A DNA stretch of 64,000 nucleotides from CATQGW01 sp965262235 (GTDB taxonomy: Bacteria; Chloroflexota; Dehalococcoidia; Bin125). The stretch is taken from assembly GCA_965262235.1 (NCBI GenBank), contig OZ253504.1:1922001-1986000 (forward strand). Direction: 5' to 3'. The position numbers and the translations under genes are program-made. Position 1 is the stretch's first letter. Every line of letters begins with the position of its first letter. Under the pieces are notes generated by a model. The model saw nothing but the letters and a program-made list of their open reading frames with translations. It had not been told where the DNA came from and did not search any database. Shown here piece after piece: positions 57,757-64,000 of this stretch.

Positions 57757-59022
57757 TTACAGCCGTCGGTAGATGCCGCTTGAGCCGCTGGAGAGGTCGC
57801 CGAGCGCGGCGCGCCGGATCAGCGTCAGCGCGCTGGTCACGGCTCGTGCTTTGATCGCCGCGCGGGTCTGCGCGAACGTGTAGCCCGTCGCGTAGGACTC
57901 GCCCGGCGTCTCGACGCCCAGGCAGACCGCGCCGACCGGCTGCCCGCCGTGCGGCTCCGGTCCCGCGACGCCCGTGATCCCCACGCCGATGTCGGCGTCG
58001 AACTGCTTGCGCACCGCCGCCGCCATCGCCGAGGCGGTTTCGTTGCTCACGACGCCGTGCGCCTCGATCACGCCGGCGTCAACGCCGTACTGGATCTTGG
58101 CTTCGGCGGTGTAGGTCACCAGGCCGCCGCGGAAGATCCGGCTCGCGCCGGGCACATCGGTGATCGTGCTCGCGAGCAGGCCGCCGGTGCACGACTCCAT
58201 CACCGCGATCGAGAGCCCGCGGCCGTCGAGCAGGCGCGCGACGGCGTCCTGGAACGTGTCTTCGTCGGCGCCCCAGATGTTGTCGCCGAGCAGGTCGCGG
58301 ATCGCCGCCTCGACCGGTTCGATCCGGCGCCGCGCCGTCGCTTCGTCGGGGGCCTTCGAGGCCAGGCGCACATGCACCCCGTCGGCCTTGTGGTAGACGC
58401 CCATCGTCGGATCTTCGCCCGAGCGCAGCTCGCCGAGCGCCTCATCCAGCGCGCTCTCGCCGAGCCCGGTGGTCTTCAGCGTGCGCGAGATCAGCACCGA
58501 GTCGGGGCTGCGCTCGGCCAGGCGCGGCGCAACCGCGTTGCTCCACATGCCGGTCATCTCGGCCGGCGGGCCGGGCATCGCGACGATGATCGCACCGTCC
58601 TTCTCGACCCACCAGCCCGGCGCGGTCCCGCGCGGGTTGGGAATCGACTCGCCAGAGGCGACGATCGTGGCCTGCTTGATGTTCTGTTCGGGCATCCGCC
58701 CGCCGCGGCCCTCGAAGAAGTTGCGCAGGTGCGCCTCCAGCTCGGGCACCACGTACGGCTCCTCGCCGATCGAGGCGGCGATCGCGTCGCGCGTGATGTC
58801 GTCCTCGGTGGGGCCGAGGCCGCCCGTGCACAGCACGACATCGGAGCGCCCGCGGGCCAGCGTGATCAGGTCAACCAATCGCTGCTTGTTGTCGCCCACC
58901 TGGTGCATGAAGAACAGATCGATGCCCATCGCCGGGAGACGCTGAGCGATGAACTGGGCGTTCGTGTCGAGAATCTCGCCCATGAGGATTTCGGTGCCGA
59001 TGGAGATGATTTCTGCGCGCAT
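57757..59022 (-). CDS. cinA: CinA family competence/damage-inducible protein A
   Basis: This 421-residue two-domain protein has an N-terminal MoaB/MogA-like domain (about 1-170: AEIISIGTEILMGEILDTNA, DVVLCTGGLGPTEDDITRDA, MPGPPAEM) and a C-terminal NMN deamidase-like domain (about 265-410: GLSIAVMESCTGGLLASTIT, YTAEAKIQYGVDAGVIEAHG, VGITGVAGPEPHGGQPVGAV). The family participates in NAD recycling by deamidating or hydrolysing pyridine nucleotide products. Length is the norm. Its ATG is leaderless, 6 bases after TAGAAT, on the minus strand. Confidence 0.95.
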   Translation of the reverse strand: MRAEIISIGTEILMGEILDTNAQFIAQRLPAMGIDLFFMHQVGDNKQRLVDLITLARGRSDVVLCTGGLGPTEDDITRDAIAASIGEEPYVVPELEAHLRNFFEGRGGRMPEQNIKQATIVASGESIPNPRGTAPGWWVEKDGAIIVAMPGPPAEMTGMWSNAVAPRLAERSPDSVLISRTLKTTGLGESALDEALGELRSGEDPTMGVYHKADGVHVRLASKAPDEATARRRIEPVEAAIRDLLGDNIWGADEDTFQDAVARLLDGRGLSIAVMESCTGGLLASTITDVPGASRIFRGGLVTYTAEAKIQYGVDAGVIEAHGVVSNETASAMAAAVRKQFDADIGVGITGVAGPEPHGGQPVGAVCLGVETPGESYATGYTFAQTRAAIKARAVTSALTLIRRAALGDLSSGSSGIYRRL

Positions 59023-59034
59023 GGCGGCATTCTA
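59023..59034 (-). promoter_or_regulatory. Leaderless -10 element of cinA (TAGAAT + GCCGCC)
   Basis: On the minus strand TAGAAT (59034-59029) is followed by GCCGCC and the cinA ATG at 59022. This is the third instance of the GCCGCC spacer (with 11811 and 12119). No ribosome site is present. Confidence 0.55.
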
Positions 59035-59126
59035 GGGGTGTGCCGCGAGTTGGCTGATAGCCTGACTTTCACTCGCCCCTGAGCCCCGACCACCTACCCA
59101 ACGCACACATCGTCAGGATCGCGCCG

Positions 59127-60086
59127 ATGATCGCACCCACCCTGCCCGAGGTCGCCGCAGCGGCTGAGCGGATTCGCGACAGCATCGGCCGCGTCATCGT
59201 CGGCCGCGATCAGGTGATCGATTACACGCTGGCGGCGATCCTCTGCGAAGGCCACGTGCTGCTCGACGACGTGCCGGGGCTGGGCAAGACGATGCTGGCG
59301 AAGTCGCTGGCGCGCTCGATCGGCTGCGCATTTCGGCGCATCCAATTCACCCCCGACCTGATGCCCTCCGACGTGACTGGCGTCAACGTGTACAACCAGC
59401 GCTCGGGCGAGTTCGAGTTTCGGGCCGGGCCGCTGCTGACCCAGCTGGTGCTGGCCGACGAGATCAACCGCGCCAGCCCCCGCACCCAATCCGCGCTGCT
59501 GGAGGCGATGGAGGAGCGCCAGCTGACCGTCGAGGGCGAGACGATGATGATGCCGCGCCCCTTCCTCGTCATCGCGACGCAGAACCCCGTCGAGCTGGAG
59601 GGCACCTTCCCGCTGCCCGAGGCGCAGCTCGACCGCTTCCTCGTGCGGCTGCGGATGGGCTATCCCGACGCGGCCGAGGAGGACGCGATCCTGCTCCGCT
59701 TCGAGCGCTCACAGCCGCTCGAAGACCTCCAACCGGTGATCGACGCCGAGACGCTGCACGCGATGGTGTCATCAGTCGAGCAGGTACGTGTGCATGAGAC
59801 GGTCCGCGGCTACATGGTCGCGTTGGTCCAGGCGACTCGTTCGGAAGCGGCGTTCGAGCTCGGCGCGAGCCCGCGCGCGTCGCTTGGTCTGATGCGCACC
59901 AGTCGCGCGCTGGCCGCGATCCGCCACCGCGACTACGTGCTGCCCGACGACGTGCAGGAGATGGCGCGGGTCGTGCTGCCCCACCGTCTGTTGCTGAGCG
60001 CCGAGTCGCGCCTGCGTTCCTCGACGGCCGAGTCGCTGCTCGACGATGTGATGTCGCGCGTGCCGGTACCCATCGAGGCGGCGTGA
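59127..60086 (+). CDS. MoxR-family AAA+ ATPase
   Basis: This 319-residue MoxR ATPase has Walker A in DDVPGLGKTMLAKSLARS (near residue 50), Walker B in LVLADEINRASPRTQSALLE (near 112), and sensor 1 in FLVIATQNPVELEGTFPLPE (near 150). MoxR proteins act as chaperones with vWA or DUF58 partners; the next two genes encode DUF58 and DUF4129 proteins, the standard operon. The C-terminal lid domain (about 225-319) contains SPRASLGLMRTSRALAA. The start at 59127 fits the family. Confidence 0.95.
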   Translation: MIAPTLPEVAAAAERIRDSIGRVIVGRDQVIDYTLAAILCEGHVLLDDVPGLGKTMLAKSLARSIGCAFRRIQFTPDLMPSDVTGVNVYNQRSGEFEFRAGPLLTQLVLADEINRASPRTQSALLEAMEERQLTVEGETMMMPRPFLVIATQNPVELEGTFPLPEAQLDRFLVRLRMGYPDAAEEDAILLRFERSQPLEDLQPVIDAETLHAMVSSVEQVRVHETVRGYMVALVQATRSEAAFELGASPRASLGLMRTSRALAAIRHRDYVLPDDVQEMARVVLPHRLLLSAESRLRSSTAESLLDDVMSRVPVPIEAA

Positions 60087-60154
60087 GCAGCGGCGTGGGC
60101 AGCAGCATGGGCGGGGGCATGTGTCTGACGCGGGCTGACGGGCTGGGTTCCTAG

Positions 60155-61681
60155 ATGGTGATCGGCGTCGGCGGCGGGGCGGCGCTCGACATTGAGGCGG
60201 ACGTCAACAGACGGCTCCGCGAACAGCAGCTCGGGCGGCCCGAGAGCCGCTTCGCCGCCGAACACACCAACACCTGGCTGCGCAACATCTGGCCGTTCGC
60301 GGCCGTGATGGTCATGATCATCGCCGTTGCGGTCGACGAGATCATCATCGCGCTGGTCGCCGGTACCGTCCTGACCGCGGGCGCGATCGCCTGGGGCTGG
60401 GCGCGCTGGTCGCTCGAGCGGCTCGAATTTTCCCAATCGCTCTCGCATACCCACGCATTCGTCGGCGAGTCGCTGGAGTTGGTGCTGCGCTTCGAGAACC
60501 GTAAGCTGCTGCCGCTGCCCGCGCTGCGCGTTCGCATCTCGCTGTCCGACCTGCTCGAGCCATCCAACGCGCGCTTCACCAGGGTCGCATCGATGATGGG
60601 TGAGGATGTCGGCGAGATCATCCGCTCCACCTCGATGCGCTGGTACGAGCGACTGACCTGGCGCTACCAGATCCCGCTGCGCTCACGCGGCTACTACCAC
60701 CTGGCCGCCTGCGAACTACGCGCCAGCGACCTGTTCGGCGTCTACCGCCGCCAGCGCCAGGAGGAGGCTTCGCAGCGGCTCTGGGTCTACCCCGAGGTAC
60801 TGCCACTCGACCGCCTCGACCTCCCGCAGCTGCGCCCGCACGGCGAACGGCGCGGCGGTCAGCGGCTGTTCGACGATCCCACGCGCCTGCAGACCGTTCG
60901 CGACTACCGTCCGGGCGACCCGATGAAGCGCATCGACTGGAAGGCGACGGCCCGCCGCCAGGCGGTCCAGACGCGCGTCTACGAGCCCGCCAGCGACCTC
61001 GTCGCGGTCGTGGCGTTGAACGTCAGCACGCTGCCGATCGCGTGGCAGGGCTACTACGGGGACATCTTCGAGCGCGCCGTGTCGGTCGCGGCTTCGCTGT
61101 CGACCGCCTGGTCCGAGAGCCGCGCGCCGGTCGGCCTGCTCGCGAACTGCACCTTCCCGGGCAACGACGCGCCGATCCGCGTCACTCCGTCACGCGCTCC
61201 CGGGCAGATGACGCGGATTCTCGAGGCGCTCGCGATGGCCGATGTCTTCACCCTCACGCCGATCGAGCGGATGCTCACCGACGAGCGGCGGCGGATGCCC
61301 TTCGGCAGCACCCTGGCGCTGGTCACGGCCGTCGTGACGCGGCCGCTGGAGATTTCGATCGACCGCTTGCGACGCCACGGTGTCGAGGTGGCGGTGATCT
61401 ACGTCGGCCTCGACGAACCGCCCCCAACCGTCGGCGGGGCGCAGCTGCATGACATCCGCGAAGCGCTGGCCGGTCTGGAGTTCGAGCGAATCGGCAGCGG
61501 CGGCGGCTGGGCGCTTGCCGACCAGGAGTGGCGACCGTCGCAGGCCCCCGACGAGCTCGACGGCGCAGCCCCTGAGCCGCGCCGGGTCGAACCGGCGCCG
61601 CTGATCACGCCGGCGCGGGCGGCGCCGACTCTCGAACGTGGGACGAACAGCGAATGGGGCCGCCCCGGAGCTCCTCGATGA
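60155..61681 (+). CDS. DUF58 domain protein
   Basis: This 508-residue protein has two membrane helices (about 46-64 and 68-88) and a DUF58 region whose hallmark is TVRDYRPGDPMKRIDWKATA followed by RRQAVQTRVYEPASD (near 250-285). A vWA-like region follows (about 285-430). The C-terminus is Pro/Ala-rich and poorly conserved. The DUF58 protein is the usual partner of MoxR; the next gene overlaps its stop (ATGA). Function in the envelope is inferred from the operon type. Confidence 0.9.
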   Translation: MVIGVGGGAALDIEADVNRRLREQQLGRPESRFAAEHTNTWLRNIWPFAAVMVMIIAVAVDEIIIALVAGTVLTAGAIAWGWARWSLERLEFSQSLSHTHAFVGESLELVLRFENRKLLPLPALRVRISLSDLLEPSNARFTRVASMMGEDVGEIIRSTSMRWYERLTWRYQIPLRSRGYYHLAACELRASDLFGVYRRQRQEEASQRLWVYPEVLPLDRLDLPQLRPHGERRGGQRLFDDPTRLQTVRDYRPGDPMKRIDWKATARRQAVQTRVYEPASDLVAVVALNVSTLPIAWQGYYGDIFERAVSVAASLSTAWSESRAPVGLLANCTFPGNDAPIRVTPSRAPGQMTRILEALAMADVFTLTPIERMLTDERRRMPFGSTLALVTAVVTRPLEISIDRLRRHGVEVAVIYVGLDEPPPTVGGAQLHDIREALAGLEFERIGSGGGWALADQEWRPSQAPDELDGAAPEPRRVEPAPLITPARAAPTLERGTNSEWGRPGAPR

Positions 61682-63123
61682 GCGCCCCGATCAGCGCGCC
61701 GACCAGCGCCTCGTTGATCCCCTCCACCACCCGCGGGCGGATGCACGCTGCCTACGTGGCGGCGCTGCTGCTGTCCGAAGCGATCCTGCTGATCGTGGTC
61801 GCCAAGCTGATCCCCAAGCTGATCGCGGGCGACGATGCAGAGGCCCTCTCCGTCTGGGCAGTGGCCGGCACGCTGGCGCTGGGCTTCGGAATCGCGCATC
61901 TGCTCGGCTCGCGCGAGCTGAGCAGCCGCCAGCGCGTCTTCTGGGGACTGCTGATCACCGTGGTTGCGCTACAGATCATCGGACGCGCCGACCTGGCGGA
62001 GAGCGCGTCGGTCTGGGACATGTCGTGGCTGATCGATCTGGGCCGCCCGAGTTCCGACGTGTGGAAGCGCGCCGGCGCGATCGATGAGTTCTTCTCCGCG
62101 CTGCTGCTGATCCCGATCTGGTTCCGCGGCGTCGCGCTGGGTACAGCCGACCTCGATGAGCGCCCCTTCACCCGCACCGCCTTCGCTGGATTCGTCGTCC
62201 TGCTGTTCGGCTTCACGCTCGGCGACAACGTGGGCATCGAGTCGATCGTGCAGATCGCCGCGCTCGTCTGGGTGATGACGTGCGTGATCGCCGTGGCGCT
62301 GAAGAACTCCAGCAACCCCGCGACCGCCGAAGAGGGCAGCGGTATTCAGACGGGCCTGTCGCTGGCCGCGACGCTGTTCGCGCTGACCGCCGGGATTGCG
62401 ATTGTGCTGCTGGTCGTGGTCGGGATCGTCGCCGGGATCGCCGGCGCCGGTGTCGTCTCGCCGGTTCTCAGTGCGATCGGCTTCGTGCTCGAACACGTCA
62501 TCAAGGGCATCGCCTACGCGTTCTGGCCGCTCTTCTGGATCTTCGAGCAGATCGTCACGGCCTTAAGGCCCGACGAGCCGGTGGCGCTGGAAACGATCGC
62601 CGAGGGCGTCGGCAGGCCGCTCGGCGACCTTGACGAGAACGCCTCCGAGCCCGATCCCACAGCGGGCATCGTGCTCGTGCGCGTCTTCGGCGGGATCGGC
62701 GCGGTGCTGGTGCTGACTGTGCTGGCCTGGCTGTTCTTCCGCCGCTTCCTGCGGCGCAGCCCGGGCGAGGATGAGGAGCGCGAATCGGTCTGGTCGGAGG
62801 CCGACATCCTCAGCGACATGTTCGGCGGCCTGCGCAACCTGCGCGGTCGCTTCGGCCGGCGCGGCGCGGAGCACCAGCCGGATGCGCCGATCGCGGCGCT
62901 CTACTACGAGGTGCTCGCCGATGCCGACGCGCGTGGCGCGCCGCGCGCCCCGGCGCGCACACCGCTGCAGTTCGCGTCGGTCCTGCGCCGCGAGTACGGC
63001 TCATCGGTGCCGGCCGACATCTCCAGCGCGTTCTCGGCGTTCCGCTATGCGGAGCAAGAGCCCGACCCGGCCTTGTTCCGGCGCCTCCGCGAGGCCTGGG
63101 ACCGGCTGATCGAGCCTGAGTAA
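61678..63123 (+). CDS. DUF4129 domain membrane protein
   Basis: This protein of about 481 residues has at least eight membrane helices (first at about 25-45) and a C-terminal cytoplasmic DUF4129 region: AALYYEVLADADARGAPRAP then ARTPLQFASVLRREY and FSAFRYAEQEPDPALFRRLR. The third gene of the MoxR-DUF58 operon is often a transglutaminase-like membrane protein carrying DUF4129; the transglutaminase part is missing here, only the membrane and DUF4129 parts are present. ATG 61678 overlaps the DUF58 stop. Confidence 0.87.
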   Translation: MSAPISAPTSASLIPSTTRGRMHAAYVAALLLSEAILLIVVAKLIPKLIAGDDAEALSVWAVAGTLALGFGIAHLLGSRELSSRQRVFWGLLITVVALQIIGRADLAESASVWDMSWLIDLGRPSSDVWKRAGAIDEFFSALLLIPIWFRGVALGTADLDERPFTRTAFAGFVVLLFGFTLGDNVGIESIVQIAALVWVMTCVIAVALKNSSNPATAEEGSGIQTGLSLAATLFALTAGIAIVLLVVVGIVAGIAGAGVVSPVLSAIGFVLEHVIKGIAYAFWPLFWIFEQIVTALRPDEPVALETIAEGVGRPLGDLDENASEPDPTAGIVLVRVFGGIGAVLVLTVLAWLFFRRFLRRSPGEDEERESVWSEADILSDMFGGLRNLRGRFGRRGAEHQPDAPIAALYYEVLADADARGAPRAPARTPLQFASVLRREYGSSVPADISSAFSAFRYAEQEPDPALFRRLREAWDRLIEPE

Positions 63124-63137
63124 GCCTGTCGGTCTCG

Positions 63138-63911
63138 TCAGTCGCGTAGGTCTTGCAGCCGAGGTTGGCCGGCGCTGTCTGTCGTGAGCCGCGGAACCAC
63201 GGACTCAACATCACTCTCCGCGGCGTAGGCCAGGTCGGCCTCGAAGCCGAGCTCGATCAGGTCACGTCCATGCGGCGATTCGCGCAATGCGGCCAATGCC
63301 GCCGCCGGCGCTGAGCCGTCGTACGCCCGCCAGAGCTTGAGCGCGATCATCGCCCCGTTGCCGAGGCGAAGTCTGGGCGCAAGTCGGATCAACGCCTCCA
63401 CGTACGCGCCGGCCGCGACGGTGTCCTCGAGCGACGCGGTGCTGCCGTTGTGATCGCCGCTGCACACGATCGCGATCGGCGCGTCACGCTGAGCGGCGTC
63501 ATTGCAGAGTGCGGCGGCGCAGGCGCTGAGGTTGCGCAGGCAGGCGGAGATCACAAACGGAGCGTGGGCGGCGGCGGCGAGCGCGCGTGTCCCGTTGCCC
63601 GTCACGTGGATCGTCGTCCAGCCGCTCACGTCGAGCGAAGCAAACTCTGTCGGGGAATTGCCGAACTCGGCGCCTGGTCCCGGCAGCGAATCCACCTCGC
63701 CGATCAGCCGGCTGCCCGGCAGCGCGTCGCGCAGCCGCTGAGCATCGGCCCACTGCGCGACCGGGTAGACGGCCTCGGCGCCGTGGGCGAGCAGGGTGCT
63801 GTGTACCGTCGTGGCGCGCAGGATGTCGATCACCGCCACGGCGGCGCCGTTGAGCCGGTCGGGTCGCGGCGGCTGGATGTAGACCTCGAGGGCGCGCAGT
63901 GTGTCGGGCAT
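63138..63911 (-). CDS. comB: 2-phosphosulfolactate phosphatase family protein (ComB)
   Basis: This 257-residue ComB-family protein shows AAVAVIDILRATTVHSTLLA, GAEAVYPVAQWADAQRLRDA, LIGEVDSLPGPGAEFGNSPT and HVTGNGTRALAAAAHAPFVI, matching the family blocks (DVLRATT, PGFDLGNSP, TTNGT). The family hydrolyses 2-phosphosulfolactate to sulfolactate, a step to coenzyme M in methanogens; in bacteria it may act on other phosphosulfolactates or have another role. No other coenzyme M or sulfolactate gene is in the window. The gene is convergent with the DUF4129 gene, 14 bases apart. Confidence 0.88.
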   Translation of the reverse strand: MPDTLRALEVYIQPPRPDRLNGAAVAVIDILRATTVHSTLLAHGAEAVYPVAQWADAQRLRDALPGSRLIGEVDSLPGPGAEFGNSPTEFASLDVSGWTTIHVTGNGTRALAAAAHAPFVISACLRNLSACAAALCNDAAQRDAPIAIVCSGDHNGSTASLEDTVAAGAYVEALIRLAPRLRLGNGAMIALKLWRAYDGSAPAAALAALRESPHGRDLIELGFEADLAYAAESDVESVVPRLTTDSAGQPRLQDLRD

Positions 63912-63945
63912 GTCGGCTGAGGAGAGTACGCCCAGGCTCGCGGGC

Positions 63946-63957
63946 TAGTCTGGCGCT
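63946..63957 (+). promoter_or_regulatory. Leaderless -10 element (TAGTCT + GGCGCT)
   Basis: TAGTCT (63946-63951) is followed by six bases and an ATG at 63958. The arrangement matches the other leaderless signals in the window, though the hexamer is weaker. Confidence 0.4.
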
Positions 63958-64000
63958 ATGCGGTTTGCGGATCGGCTTCGACACGCGGTAGACGCGGCCA
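63958..64000 (+). CDS. Start of a gene running off the window
   Basis: The first 14 codons read MRFADRLRHAVDAA and stay open to the window end. The peptide is basic and helical. It is too short to assign. It is divergent from the comB gene, and the ATG has a leaderless -10 in front. Confidence 0.45.
   Translation, partial: MRFADRLRHAVDAA

Overview
The window is GC-rich, mostly dense bacterial chromosome. I see no rRNA, tRNA, CRISPR array or transposase. Gene content points to an aerobic member of the Chloroflexota, most like marine Dehalococcoidia of the SAR202 type: a b6f-style split cytochrome b with Rieske and cytochrome c, several paralogous luciferase-like flavin monooxygenases, seven short-chain dehydrogenases, an enolase-superfamily enzyme, CoA-transferases and a tungsten aldehyde:ferredoxin oxidoreductase. 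The lineage is inferred from gene content only, not from a marker tree.

Layout. 0-10.5 kb is core metabolism: end of purM, a cytochrome bc operon, two tiny desulforedoxin-like proteins, a YqeY protein, a 7TM-HD phosphodiesterase and purQ-purL. 10.5-31 kb is a catabolic region: class III and class I CoA-transferases, an orphan NuoI-like ferredoxin, SDR tandem duplicates with decayed copies, a pair of unknown polytopic membrane proteins, a UroD-like protein, a duplicated dehalogenase/DinB/thioesterase block containing a chimeric gene, HicBA, a VOC protein, a nitroreductase, a MaoC hydratase and an enolase-superfamily enzyme. 31-33 kb is a lower-GC three-gene accessory cassette of unknown function whose middle gene has an in-frame TGA. 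33-37 kb holds a peroxiredoxin, small membrane proteins and the aldehyde:ferredoxin oxidoreductase.

37.3-45.0 kb is an array of six same-strand MFS exporter genes, five intact and one with an internal deletion. The copies share a short conserved C-terminal tail motif behind a variable Pro/Ala linker. 45-47 kb is lower in GC, with a coiled-coil protein, gene debris and a HEPN-like protein. 47-57 kb has three flavin monooxygenases, two metallo-beta-lactamase-fold hydrolases, an MscS channel, a CDGSH protein and an NfeD-flotillin pair. 57-64 kb has cinA, a MoxR-DUF58-DUF4129 operon and a ComB-family phosphatase.

A recurring control feature is a TANNNT hexamer exactly 6 nt before an ATG that has no Shine-Dalgarno sequence. 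It occurs six times, three of them with the identical spacer GCCGCC, and suggests leaderless transcripts. Local duplication followed by deletion or fusion is the main evolutionary theme (SDR tail, MFS copy, thioesterase-dehalogenase chimera, hydrolase-cyclase remnant).
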